Of a stretch of 64,000 nucleotides of DNA, positions 12,500-24,894 are shown piece after piece. Origin of the DNA: Cercis canadensis. Taxonomy: Eukaryota; Streptophyta; Magnoliopsida; Fabales; Fabaceae. The position numbers and the translations under genes are program-made. The notes under the pieces were generated by a model, which was given only the letters and a program-made list of their open reading frames with translations, was not told the DNA's origin and ran no database searches. The stretch covers positions 676,786-740,785 of the forward strand of contig QAOA01002596.1 in the NCBI GenBank assembly GCA_003255065.1, read 5' to 3'. Position 1 is the first letter of the stretch. Every line of letters begins with the position of its first letter.

Positions 12500-12506
12500 T
12501 ATATAG
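12500..12506 (+). promoter_or_regulatory. Probable TATA box of BXL copy 3
   Basis: TATATAG lies 93 bp before the ATG at 12593. The heptamer is identical to that of copy 1 and at almost the same distance. Confidence 0.5.
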
Positions 12507-12592
12507 AGCCTCACTGCAAGCAAAGGAAATTTGCATACCCTTTTCCCTATTTTCCTTGCTCTCTTTAATTGTCATAGGAATTGAAGCTCAGA

Positions 12593-15500
12593 ATGGCCTC
12601 TGCTCAAAACAGAGTCCACTCTGTTTTGCTCTGTTTTTCATTGTTCTCTGCTATAATCTTCTTGTGCTCAAGGCATGTTTTAGGCCTTTCACCACATGCA
12701 TTTGCCTGCAATGTTGACCATGTTCCAGGTTTGGCTAGATTTGGTTTCTGTAACAAATCATTGAGCATTGAGTTGAGAGTGCAGGACTTGGTGAAGAGGG
12801 TGACATTGCAGGAGAAAATTGGGTTCCTTGGAGATAGCATGCAGGGTTTGAGTAAGCTTGGGATTCCAAACTATGTTTGGTGGTCTGAAGCTCTACATGG
12901 AGTCTCTTCTGTGAGTAGAGGGCAGTTTACACATTTCTCCAGGGTGGTACCTGGAGCAACCAGTTTTCCTCAGGTTATTCTCACTGCAGCTTCATTCAAT
13001 CAGTCCCTATTTCAAGCCATTGGAAGGGTGAGCCTTCTCTTTATGCTTCAACAGTTTAAATATAAAAAAATAGTATTCTTTAATTTTCTTCATTTAAATT
13101 GTGGATTACCATAACAGATACTTGTTTCAGTGTAAGTGATTATGTTTAAGGTTTACCAATTCTTTTGTTTGTTTTTGTAAATGTAAATATGATTATTTAA
13201 AATTGTCACAAGCACACATAACATAACTCGTTTAGGGATATTTCAAAAGATTAAGATTTCAAATTTAAATCCTCATTATACCTATATCTCTAGTAAAAAC
13301 ATTTAACTCTATTTATTTAATGGCAAAAAAAAAATGCGATTACTCAAACATGAGGATAGAGATTTATNTTTATTTATTTATTTTTTTTTTTTTGCTAATT
13401 ATGGAGATCACTTAATTATGGTCTACCACACTATGGACTAGGGCTTTTTCTAACCAATGCTTTTTAGGACACTGATTAATGAATAATCAATGTTTTGACT
13501 CATTAAATTAATGTGTTGACTTTGTATTAATTTTTAAAATTAACATTAAATTAATGCATTGGTTAAGTAGATGAAGAGTCTACCACACTATGGACTATGG
13601 CTTTTTCTAACCAATGCTTTTTAGGACACTGATTAATGAATAATTAATCAATATTTTGACTCATTAAATTAATGCATTGGCTTTGTATTAATTTTTAAAA
13701 TTAAAATTAACTTCAAAGATTTAAAAATATGCATTAAATACTTAGTATTGACTTTGGCTTTGACTTATATGTTTACATTTGTACTGAAAGTAGAGTCTTT
13801 TGACTTATATTTAGTATTAAATACGTTTTTGTTAATGAAATTTCCATTTCACACCAAAAAAAAAAAAAAAAGAGTAGAGTCTTCTGCTAAAAAATTTAAA
13901 CTAATAACACTACTAAATTGTATATTTATTAAAAATCTTAACAAGTGTTCAAGAAATTCTTAAGTGCTCTAAATTAAGAGAATCTCTCTTACTCTACCAA
14001 TCAAGATGGACTACCCTCTATAATTGAAAAGTGAGACTATCTAAGAAGATAATCTTGATTTCTAGATTGATGAAAATTAAGATGTTATCTGTTAAATGTA
14101 TTGCAAATATGCAATTGAGAAATGATGCCAAGAATTTGCCTAGTTAGTCTATGGATGAAAAATGGTCAACTTTTAAATAACGTTTAGTTTGTATATAATT
14201 GTAGCCACTAAGTTTTGATCATAGAAAGATTTACAGTGCCTTATATCGATGACAGGTTGTTTCAAGCGAAGCCAGAGCTATGTACAACGTTGGTTTAGCA
14301 GGTTTGACATTTTGGTCTCCAAATGTGAACATATTCAGAGATCCCAGATGGGGAAGAGGGCAAGAGACCCCAGGAGAAGACCCTGTGCTCTCTCGTAAAT
14401 ATGCTTCTGGTTATGTAAAAGGTCTACAACTAAGTGATGATGGTGACCCAAATAAGCTCAAAGTTGCTGCTTGTTGTAAACATTATACAGCCTATGACTT
14501 GGATAAGTGGAAGGGCAATGTTCGTTTTTCCTTCAATGCTGTGGTAAATTATATTTAAATTAGAGAACTGAAACACAAGCTCATATGTTTTACTTTTAGT
14601 TTTGCTTTTGCTGATACGTTTTTTTTTCCTTCGTGATTGTTTTAGGTGTCAAAGCAAGATTTGGAAGACACATTTCAACCACCATTCAAGAGCTGTGTGG
14701 TTGATGGGAAAGTTGCCAGTGTTATGTGTTCCTATAACCAGGTTAATGGAAAGCCCACCTGTGCAGACCCAGATCTGCTAGCAGGAGTTGTCAGAGGCCA
14801 ATGGAAACTAAATGGGTATTCAACATTTTCAATGGAGTGTGTGGAAATGGTGTACCAAATTCTCATAGTTCTTGTATTATATTTTGAGTATGAGTATTGT
14901 GAAATTTGTATTTGGTGTGTGCAGATATATAGTATCTGATTGCGATTCAGTGGAAGTGTTGTTTGATAGCCAGCACTACACTAAGACTCCAGAGGAGGCT
15001 GCAGCCAAAGCTATTTTAGCAGGCAAGTCCAAACTCAAATCTTAAGAAAATAATAGTCAATATGACTTGTATTTTAATTTGATTTGGATTTATTACTTAA
15101 TTGATTCAATTCCACAAATTAACTTGATCATGGTTAAATTGATTTCCCATTATGTTGTGATTCGACAGGGTTGGATCTTGACTGTGGAAGTTTCCTAGGC
15201 CAATACACAGAAGCTGCTGTCCAGAAAGGACTTGTGAATGAAGCAGCCATTGACAGAGCCATCTCCAACAATTTTGCCACTTTAATGAGGCTCGGTTTCT
15301 TTGATGGTGATCCACTCAAGCAAATTTATGGAAAGCTTGGTCCAAAAGATGTGTGCACCCCACAGAACCAGGAGCTTGCCCGTGAAGCTGCGAGGCAGGG
15401 AATTGTGCTGCTTAAGAACACTCCAAATTCACTGCCTCTTTCTGCAAGAACCATCAAATCACTAGCAGTTATTGGACCAAATGCCAATGTCACAACCACC

Positions 15501-16844
15501 ATGATAGGAAATTATGCAGGTCAACTTTTCTCTATCAAATTCTATTTAAGACACTACTTACACACTAATTAGCTTCACTATCTGACTATTAAACTCTTTG
15601 CGAGTTTGTTAGTATCAAGCAATCTGAGGCTACTTAGTGTGCAAGTAGCATTACTCTTTCAAATAAGTCATCTTAAAACTTGAAAGTAGTTCTTTCCCAA
15701 ATAACTTTACTACTTAACTTGATAGTGCTTTAAATTGTGCAGGTGAACCATGCAGATATATAACTCCCTTGCAAGGCCTAACAGCCTTAGTTACTACAAG
15801 GTATGAGCCTGGTTGCCCTAATGTGACTTGTCAAACTGCACAGCTAGATGTGGCTAAACAGACAGCAGCCTCAGCAGATGCCACTGTGCTTGTAATGGGG
15901 GCAGATCAATCCATAGAGACAGAAGGTCTTGACAGAATTTCCCTTCTTCTTCCTGGACAGCAACAACTATTAGTGACTGAAGTTGCAAACGCGGCGAAGG
16001 GGCCTGTGATTCTTGTCGTTATGTCTGGGGGAGGAATGGATATATCTTTTGCTAAAGCCAATAACAAAATCACAAGCATCTTGTGGGTTGGCTACCCTGG
16101 TGAAGCTGGCGGTGCTGCCATAGCTGATGTGATATTTGGATTTCACAATCCAAGTAAGCCTGTTTATTTTAATTCATAAGACTCAGTATGTCTTCATTTT
16201 ATACTAAAGTTTTCAATCAATCTATATATGTTTTATCTGATATTGAAACTTAAAAATGAGTTTCTAATTCAGGTGGAAGACTACCTATGACATGGTATCC
16301 TCAATCATATGTAGATAAGGTGCCAATGACAAATATGAACATGAGGCCAGATCCTTCCACTGGATACCCAGGTAGAACATACAGATTTTACAAAGGGGAA
16401 ACTGTTTTTCCATTTGGTTATGGACTAAGCTACTCCAAATTCCACCACCAATTGATTAAAGCACCCGAATTTGCGACCGTTCCCTTGCAAGAAAATCACA
16501 TCTGTCATTCCTTAGAGTGCAAGTCACTCAATGTTGCTGAAGAGATCTGTCAACACTTGGTGTTTGATATTCATCTTAAAGTCAAGAACATGGGAGAAAT
16601 GAGTGGTAGCCATATAGTGTTCTTGTTCTCTACACCTCCCTCTGTGCATAACTCACCTCAGAAGCAATTGCTGGGTTTTAAGAAGGTGTATTTGACAGGA
16701 AAAATGGAATCATTGGTCAAGTTTAAGGTGAATGTTTGCAGGGATTTGAGTGTGGTAGATGAAGTTGGCATAAGGAGAGTTGCCATGGGAGAACATGTGC
16801 TTCATGTAGGAAACTTGAAACATTCTTTAAGTGTGAGGATTTGA
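12593..16844 (+). CDS. BXL4-like: Beta-D-xylosidase/alpha-L-arabinofuranosidase, GH3, tandem copy 3
   Basis: The copy closest to the family consensus. Exons: 12593-13027, 14256-14543, 14646-14815, 14925-15022, 15169-15519, 15743-16153, 16273-16844; 774 aa. It has a signal peptide at the N-terminus. Motifs are SDCDS (nucleophile Asp303), [13 protein letters not shown] (about residues 500-512, the acid/base loop), and FGYGLSYS before the C-terminal domain. Intron 4 begins with GC in a near-perfect donor context, CAG then GCAAGT (donor at 15023-15024); the other two copies have GT there. Intron 1 (1,228 nt) holds a tandem duplication and a single N. Exon lengths match copy 1 exactly. Likely an apoplastic hydrolase acting on xylan and arabinan side chains; substrate preference cannot be read from sequence. 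Confidence 0.93.
13421..13712. repeat. 157-bp tandem duplication in BXL copy 3 intron 1
   Basis: Copy 1 at 13421-13577 and copy 2 at 13578 to about 13712 both begin GTCTACCACACTATGGACTA and run through CCAATGCTTTTTAGGACACT. They differ by few substitutions and small indels, so the duplication is fairly recent. It is not seen in the other BXL introns. Confidence 0.85.
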
Positions 16845-17477
16845 GATATGTATGTATTCACAATTCAAATATTGACAAATTTGAAATGAAAAAAAAAAAA
16901 AAAGAGTTTGCATGAGTCTTCTCCATATTGCTGACTGTTTAAATAAAAAGTTTGTAATCAAAACATACTATTTCTGTAATTGGATGTACTTTGGAGCCAA
17001 TAATTTAATTTTTTTATGGGACTTGTAACGAATACACTATGAATTTATTAGCAACAAAAAAAGGATACAATATGAATTTTCTCAAAATTTCAACATGACA
17101 TTGATGAAATCATCAATTTTTTAAAATCTTTTTGGCCCACTTATTGAATTCTCTGTCTGCAAGTACCTCATATTATTTATGCACTTAATTTGTTGAAAAA
17201 ATAACTGAAAATTTTAAAATTACATACACAAATATTTAATGTGATTTGACAAATTGCATTACAGATATTTTCCATTTATACAATATTAACTTATATTATT
17301 ATAGTGAAAAATCAAATACCTATTGTATTTTCATTTTTATGTTTATAAATAAAATCAGCACAAATTACTATTGCCCTCCATTGGGCAATTTGAACATGAG
17401 CAAGCCCAAAACAAAAACTCAAAAAAAAGAGATAGACAAACAACTAATATATATGAATTTAAACAACATTGATTAGG
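16845..17477. other. 3' flank of BXL copy 3, no gene seen
   Basis: 3'UTR and AT-rich spacer. The GAGCCAATAAT stretch near 16994 corresponds to the GGGACCAATAA block in the 3' flanks of copies 1 and 2. Nothing further is recognised. Confidence 0.5.
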
Positions 17478-18350
17478 TTTTTTTTTTTATATGAAAAGAT
17501 AATTTCATTAAGCATCAACATTCAATACATCAAGAAATAAAACTCAAGCATCCTGTAGCCAAACAAACTCATTTGAGATGGACTTTCCATATTGTGCTAC
17601 AACACCATTAGCCAAAGTGGACTCCATCTTCTGGTTTGCAGCAACGGCATGGAAGACATTGTTTATAATTTGGCGATTGGGAACAAAAACGCTTTGGTTT
17701 TCTAAAACCCTTACCTGCATGTTTTCCAAAATCACAAGTCCTTATCTTTTGAACCCATGCTTCAATAAATCCTAGGGTCTGTTTGATTTCAATTTTTAAA
17801 AATTGTTTTTTGTTTTTGAAAAAAATAAAACAAATTTTTTTGTTGATATGGTTGTTTTTGTTTACATGTTTTAAAATTTTATTCTCAAAACATTATTTTA
17901 AAAACAAAAACAAGAGAGGATTGTTTTCAAAAACAATTTTTAAAAATAAAAAAATAAAAACAAAATCAAACATACCCCTAATTTCTTCAATATAATTTCC
18001 AAGAAACACCACTCAATTCGGTCATAAGCCTTGTTTATGTCTATTTTCAAAGTCATAAACTTCTTTCTCCCTGTGCACTTATTTTTAGGAGCACGAAGAA
18101 GCTCATATACTAGCAACACATTATCTGTAATTTGATGATTGAGAACAAAAGTACTTTAGTTTTCCGAAATAACCAAAGGAAGAAGAGGTTTAAGAGGATT
18201 AGGTAGAACTTTAGAGATAATCTTGTATAAAACATTGCATAAACTTATTCGCCTGAATTGAGCCATTGTTTCTGCGTTTTTCACCTTTGGGATCAGCACC
18301 AAATATGAAATTGCCTGCCCCTCAGCATCTATGAAACTTAAATTCATTAA
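17478..18350 (-). mobile_element. LINE (non-LTR retrotransposon) reverse-transcriptase remnant
   Basis: Minus-strand translation gives plant LINE reverse-transcriptase motifs in order: [42 protein letters not shown] and DINKAYDRIEW, the last being the polymerase motif-A region. The fragment contains stops and shifts and lacks endonuclease and RNase H. After an inserted element (17775-17977) the frame resumes as GFIEAWVQK. A second ENQSVFVPNRQ stretch near 17690 repeats a motif seen upstream, so two LINE pieces may be joined. A T-run at 17478-17488, poly-A on the minus strand, fits a LINE 3' end. Confidence 0.82.
17775..17977. mobile_element. PIF/Harbinger (Tourist)-like MITE inserted in the LINE
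   Basis: A 203-bp, A/T-rich element with inverted ends GGGTCTGTTTGATTT and, on the other strand, GGGTATGTTTGATTT. It is flanked by CTA at 17772-17774 and 17978-17980. The 3-bp duplication fits PIF/Harbinger; hAT elements would give 8 bp. Removing the element and one CTA rejoins the LINE frame as KKLGFIE, which fixes both ends exactly. Confidence 0.85.
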
Positions 18351-21256
18351 TTTAACATCTCAAAATTAATTAATTCAACACCAAGTACACAGTACAGCAC
18401 AAATTCACATGGATGTTTTTTTTTTTTTTTTTTTTTNTTTTGCTGCAAACCACCCACATGGATTTGATTACTCAAAAGTACTAGAGCATTTATTCTACCT
18501 GCACTTATGTCACCCACATGGATTTTTAATTATGCTGAATATTCTTAATTATGCGCTTTAAATTATTACTTTTCAGTGATATATTACATCCATTAATTAT
18601 AGTGGAAAAATGTTAAATATAAATATTCTATTAACTTTATAAGTTAAGAGTTTATACAAATTAAAAAACACTTTTATTGTACCAAAAAAAAAAAATTTTA
18701 AGAATTTATAGACGGGATTCAAATATTTATTTCCTAATTCTCAATCCTAACAACAGATTTTCTTTCACGAATTTCATTAATTAGTGATCAAATAAAATTA
18801 ATTTTTACAATTTTCAAATATGCAAATCCACATAGGTGGTTACATTTGAGGTTTTTTTATTTATTTTTTATGTGATACATTTGAATTATTGTGGCCTTAT
18901 CTAGATTCTTTTTCTTTCAAACTAAGATATAGTCACATAAATATAATTAATTATATTTGAAGATTTTTTTGTGAAACTCAATATTATTTTTATTGGTCTA
19001 TATCACCTAAAAAAAAAAAGAGTTAATAAATTATGTCATAGGTTATTGGAAGCAAATAGTGATTAGGACGTTAAAACCAACAAATAGACTTTCTTTTCAA
19101 ACATGATGAGAACATATATATGTAATTAAACTACTGATTAATTAAATTCTAGTTGACTATGATTAATTAACAGTGTTAGTTGGTGTAAGACATTGACAAG
19201 CACAAAGCTCAACATAGTGGGGCCGGCTTCCTCTTGCAATTAAACTAAGCCAAGCTTGTTTAACTCCTCTAAAACTAATTTAATTAACATTACCAACTTG
19301 TTTTGTGTCAATGCCTTTTTATTTATTTATTATTATTATTCATCAAAATTTGGTGGCAACCAATGTGTTATTGATGAAAATAATGTGAAGAGTTGCCTTG
19401 GGAGAATCTTTTTAATTAAATGACAAAAATTCAAATCTTAATTAAACAACAAAAATGCTCTTTCATGTATTTTTCCTTACGTTGTATGTCCTTGGTGAGC
19501 AATGGACCCGTTTGAATGCCAAGGGACAATTGGACTTTTGTGTGTTTTTGTTGTTTTGTTTAGGTAAATAAAATCTAATTCAATTCTATGAACAAGACAT
19601 TTGTTTGAATATTAATGCCAAGAGACAACTTAACAAACAAAATGTCCTTTTGATGACTGTAAACCTAATGTGTTTTCTTAGAAACCATCGATTATTTTAT
19701 TCCTTCATTTTTGGATTATTATGGATTGAATGCAACACTTAATTATTTAATTTTAATTGTTTTTTTTTACCTTTCCTTATAAATCAAGTATATACTCTAT
19801 ACAGTCTTAATCGCTATCAGTGATTAATTAAAATATGATCCGTAGCTTATCTGTAATTCTTCTGTTTTACATAATATTAATTAAAAATAATTTAATACAT
19901 GAAACTGCTTGAAGTAAGATGCAGCTGAATACCACTTTCCTCTTCTTCTTCTTTTTTTTTTTTTTTTTTTTTTTNAAAATAGGGAACATAAGACTGAGTT
20001 TTGTAAAAGTAAAAATAGCACCAAGAAGAAAATCTTATTTCTATATAAGTAGTGATATGTTCACACCTTTTATCTTTTTTATGATAATATTTTAGTTTTA
20101 TTATACCAATCAAAACTTAAACTTGACTTAGTTTGAACCTATATACAATTTTTTTTTTTTGTAAGATCAAATTTAAAAGAAGTGTACATAAAAGGAACAT
20201 TTCACTTTTCTATATAGCATGTTTTGTTTGATTCTTCAAACTCAAATATGTTAGTAGTAGCATAGATAAAAATCTCAAGATATGTTTAGTGAAAGTAAAA
20301 GTAAAGATTTGAGGAATAATATGACTAAAAATTAACAATATATTGTAATATGATTTACCTTTTAAGACAATATAATTTATTTTACTTTGCTTCATTTTCA
20401 CTTATTTTATTATTATTATTATTATATACATTGAAATATATTTCTTGAGGATATAAAGAAATTGATATTCAAACTTAGGACTTCAATTTTTTTGGGGAGA
20501 TTCCTAAACTATTTCTTTTTTACTTATTTCCATCCTTACTAAATAGAGAAAGAATACTTGCTAATAGCTAAGTATTCAAGTGGGTGGAGTGTATAAAATA
20601 ATGTCTTTGCTTTAGTATAACAAGAATTTATACACCACTTCTATTAATTCATTTTTCTCAAATTTAGGATTAAATTAATGAGAAATTCAATGTAAGTGGT
20701 TTAAACATTTTTTTTTTCATCATCATGTTTTCATACTCTCTCATACATTCAAGTGAAAGAAATTAAAATTCTTTCATATATGAATATTTCACTTTTTTTT
20801 TTATAATTTTTCCTGGTTAATGTTTTTAATTGTCTTATAAATGGCACCCTAAATATATAATAAAATTATTGATATACAACAATAAATACCTTCACACTTA
20901 AAGAGTACCTTTCTATTATTTTATTTATATTAAAACAAAGTGAGATATTTACTTGCTACTTTTAAATTAAAAAACTAATTCGAACATATCAAAAGATATT
21001 TTCATTTTTTTTAAAGAAAGAAACTGCTCAAATAATTGGATTCTATGTGTCTACGCAAAAAGTAATAATTTAAGTTGTTAGCATATTTCTTTCAGTCCAA
21101 AAGTAGTTAGCATATTAGAAAGTTACATATATTATAAAGAATAGCTATTGAGAAGAAGGAATAATATTATATTTATCACTATTTTTCATCATTATTAATA
21201 TTGATTTAATTTATATATACTAATTTTAACTAAATTTATTTAATTTTTTTGATTAT
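18351..21256. other. Gene-free AT-rich spacer
   Basis: 2.9 kb of AT-rich DNA with poly-T runs and two single Ns (18437 and 19975), each at the edge of or inside a T-run. No reading frame resembles a known protein. A weak palindrome of about 65 bp centres near 20665. Confidence 0.55.
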
Positions 21257-21367
21257 CAATTTGTTTGACGAAATAATAATTCAAAAATCAATTTATCACC
21301 AAAAATTTTTAAAGAACAAATTTATCAATAGTTACAATTTTTTAAGGACTAAAAAAAATTTTTACTC
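21257..21367. mobile_element. Half-copy of the BXL-intron MITE family
   Basis: This stretch matches the complement of the left arm of the element at 7201-7425, from the internal GACGAAATAATAATTC to the terminal TTTTACTC at 21367. The opposite arm is missing or too diverged to see. No target duplication is identifiable. Confidence 0.72.
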
Positions 21368-21614
21368 ACAAATTTAATTGAGCCTTGAGTTATAAAGCAA
21401 TAAGATATTTGTTAATAAGGAAAAAGAAGATGCTCATCCTAGATGGGATGACATCACCTAAAATGCAAGAATCTCTCCAACACGAGTTATCATTTCTTAA
21501 GTCTCATCATCATCACATAACATTCCTGTTGTTAACCTCACAGAATCACTTCTCCATAAATTAACTAATAAATCAGGAAAAAAACTGCACAAATTGCAAT
21601 TATATATTTATTTA

Positions 21615-22009
21615 GTTAGCATTATGTTATCACATTTCACTTGGGTAAATTTGAGTGAGACTCACTTAATAATTTTAGTGTCGTTGTGAATATATCAAAT
21701 AATTTAGTCACTTAATATGTGTTAAAACATATAATTTATTATAAAATATAAAAATGACACAATATAAAAAATATGTAAAAAAATAATTTTTTAAATTTAC
21801 TTTTTTAAGTATATTTTTTTATATTATGTTGTTATTATATTTTATGAAAAATTATATATTTTAACACATACTAAACAATTTAATTTATCAAAATATTTAT
21901 AACAACACTAAAATTATACTATAATTTTATTAAATCTCTCAAAATTTCACCTAAAGAGAATTAGAGAGTGCTAACTACCGTGAGAAAATAGGTAATATAG
22001 CTCTCACCT
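21615..22009. mobile_element. Mutator-like foldback MITE, GGTGAG family copy A
   Basis: About 395 bp with long imperfect inverted repeats; the right end reads CTCTCACCT. It is flanked by the 9-bp direct repeat ATTTATTTA at 21606-21614 and 22010-22018. It is similar over most of its length to the element at 40816-41236, for example the shared inner stretch CACTTAATATGTRTTAAAA. No coding capacity. Confidence 0.78.
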
Positions 22010-22054
22010 ATTTATTTAAATAATTTGAAAAGAAATGAAAGATTCTCAATTCAT

Positions 22055-22590
22055 AGTGGTCACCTTGATCGTAGTGTGGTTGTGGCGTCACATCTGGATT
22101 CCTGAATACTGAATAATGCACTTGCGCCACCGACACCTGTCCCCTGTTTCAGATTTTGCCACACAACACTCCCTAAAACGGTTCAGCATCTATTTTCCTG
22201 GGTCCTAAAGTGGGCCCCTTGGAGTTTGTGGGCAAGCGCCTTTACGCGCGCATACGCGTTCGAGACGCGGCAGACACAGCCGGCAGATCTATGCACATAG
22301 ACGCTTTGAAGTTTGAAGGTTAGGTGCCGTTTTATTTGTACAGTTAGATTCCGCTAATTCCAAAATAAGGATGTTCCAACCAATAGGGAAGGCGCCATCT
22401 AGAAGAAGCAATTTGATTGCCGCGAATCTGTGAGTCACGGTTCCGTTGGATGCAGCGAACTGGCAGTGGACTTTAGTTGTCGTTTCAATTGGAAAGCGAG
22501 ACGCGCAGCTGTCGTTTGACTTGTTAACTCCTAAGCCAAGCTGGTAGGTAGCGTCAGCAAATGGAATCCAATATTTCAGGCGGGTAGTAA
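22055..22590. other. GC- and CpG-rich island without a recognisable gene
   Basis: About 530 bp that stand out from very AT-rich flanks. It contains a CpG cluster (ACGCGCGCATACGCGTTCGA near 22236), a GGGCCC site near 22214, CCAATAGG near 22380 and a GGCGCC site. No long open frame occurs on either strand. It looks like a promoter region, but no gene is visible within about 1.5 kb on either side. Confidence 0.6.
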
Positions 22591-23296
22591 TGTCATCAGC
22601 TCAAGTTTTAAATACATAAATCCGCTTAGTTTAATAGATAATTTTATTGTGAAAAAGAATTAAATAAGACATATACATAAATAGTATATTAATATTTTTA
22701 TTTTATTTTAGCTACAATTTTAAATTTAAATACAAAATTTAAAAATTTTAAAAATAATTTCGATACTACTCAATTATATAATATTTAGTTATGATAATTC
22801 AATTTTGATATTTACATACATGTATGTTTATAGAAATGATTTTATTTAAATTTATGTGGCCCCATTTGAATTTGTTTCAATTAGATACAATCCTATGTGA
22901 TTGTTTAAGTTTGAGCATTTAAAATATGTCTACATGATGACAAATGGAATAATTAATTAAGTTTGATATTTTAATGGTTAATTGTAAATGAAAGCCTCTC
23001 TCAATTAGAATAATTAATTTACTTGTATTTGAATAATAGTAAGATAATCTTTAAGATTTATAATATTTAATCAGTAAATATCAACTAAAATACTAGTCAT
23101 AGCATTTATCTATTTTTAGTAAAATTAAAAGAAAATGAAACCAACGAGTTACTTCAAAATTGTATAATTTACAGTGCTAATAACAATATTAATAGTTATT
23201 GACGATGAATCCCTTGAATAATAGTACAGTACAAAAGGTTACTAACATCATAATTGTAGTTTATAAATTTGCAATTACCTTTTTTTATTTATTTAT

Positions 23297-23697
23297 GCTA
23301 ATAAGATTAATAGGTTAATTAACTTAAATCATACAATTTTACAAATTATTTATGCAAATGAAGTATTTTTGAAACTATTTATCAAAATGTGACAATTTTG
23401 ATTATTTCGATAGAGCACAATGAACACGCTAAATGAGAGATAACGTGTAAGAGTGAGAAACGTTACACCGTATCTAACTTAAATAGTATGAAACTTGTAA
23501 TTTATTTTTTGTGAACAGTGAACATGCTAAAAGAAATTTAGAGTATTTCAATGAAACACGCTAAACTTCCTTTAGCATGTTTACTGTTTACCATTAAAAT
23601 TGTCATTTTTTTTAAATAGTTTAGAAAGTGCTCATTTTGCTTAAATAATTTACAAACTTGTATTATTTAAGTCAATTTGCCAAGACTAACGTCTCTA
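23297..23697. mobile_element. Foldback element of about 400 bp
   Basis: The left arm (about 23297-23400, AACTTAAATCATACAATTTT onward) is complementary to the right arm (about 23600-23697). The arms match imperfectly over 85 bp or more. The central part has a smaller nested inverted repeat, GTGAACAGTGAACATGCTAAA against TTTAGCATGTTTACTGTTTAC. No clear target duplication, so the superfamily is not assigned. Confidence 0.65.
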
Positions 23698-24183
23698 ACA
23701 CATTTTTTGATTCATTAATAGTTTTGTAATATCATGAATTAATATTTTTTAAATAATGACTAATAGTTTTGTGATAATTTCAATCCTAGCTCGTGAGGGT
23801 GTTTATTTTTGCAGCATGAAGCCGCACTACAGCAAAACCAAGCACCCACCAAATTGGGTGGAAGTTGGACTTTTTTATTTTTATTTTTTGTAATCAGGAA
23901 GTTGTTGGATTTAGTAAGTGTGATATTTTTATTTAATTTTTAAATCTTAAAAATTTAGAAAAAATCTATCCCAAATAATATTAAAAATAACTATTCGGTA
24001 AAAGAAACTCTCGTCTTGGCTGGTGGGACCATAAACATAGGAGTGACACATTTCTTTAAACATACCACTATAATTAGTTCTGAACTGTTAAAGAAAAAAA
24101 TCAAAATCAGGCTCATAATAAATATGAAAATAAAAATAAAAATAAGTATATCATAAATTTTGTAAATAAATAGCCCATAGAAA

Positions 24184-24345
24184 ATGAAAAGCGTTGCCTA
24201 TGCTTCTGCCGCTAAACGTATCCTCAAAACGAAGCCGACGCTGAAGCTTTCGTCATCCCATGTCCAGCTTGTCCCGGCTAATCAGATTCTTCTGAAGGAG
24301 TTAGTTATTCTCTCTGTTAACCACACTATCTATTATCACGTATAA
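24184..24345 (+). CDS. Small ORF, 53 aa, unknown
   Basis: A 53-codon frame starting MKSVAYASAAKRILKTK in a good plant start context (GAAAATGAA). The first 38 residues are rich in Lys, Arg, Ser and Ala and lack acidic residues, which resembles an organelle presequence. It could be a relic first exon, a small gene or chance. No family is recognised. It lies about 700 bp upstream of the WRKY19-like transcript leader. Confidence 0.22.
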   Translation: MKSVAYASAAKRILKTKPTLKLSSSHVQLVPANQILLKELVILSVNHTIYYHV

Positions 24346-24894
24346 GCCGTTAACTTCACTAATCAAAATGTTGACTTCGCATCAACAAAAATGAACGGTC
24401 CAAATTTAGTTAGTACGCTAGAATCATCGCAGGTGATTGGACCACCCACTTTTGTAACTTTTTTTTTTTTTTTGCCATGTCACTTCTGTACTTTGATGTT
24501 GGTGACGTGAGCGCGCCACGACAACTCCTGCCCCTGCCACTAATTTCTCTCCGCCATGCCCACCAACAAAAGACAAACACCCAGAATGGACAAATGCTTG
24601 AAAGACAAAACTACCCTTCACTCGGTCCACACGAGCCTTCGAATAAGTGTTAAGGATGGTATTCCACACACTCGTCCTTTTCAGATAAAAGTTTGCATGT
24701 CCTTCAAGCATGTGACGATTATTTGCTAGCCCACTTGCTCTGAGGCCATTTTCGGTATTTCACAGATCCTTTGATTTTTTTGAGAACCAAACAGGTAACC
24801 AGTAATCAATTTTTTCTTTTTCTTTTTTTCCGAAGAAGAAAAAAAAGGACGAAACCAAACGTGGCCGCCCTACTTTATTTATTAGGCTTATTAC

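Noticed and set aside
24424-24711. Minus-strand 95-codon frame upstream of the WRKY19-like gene
   Set aside because: No recognisable domain, a poly-Lys stretch from a T-run, and it lies in a promoter region.
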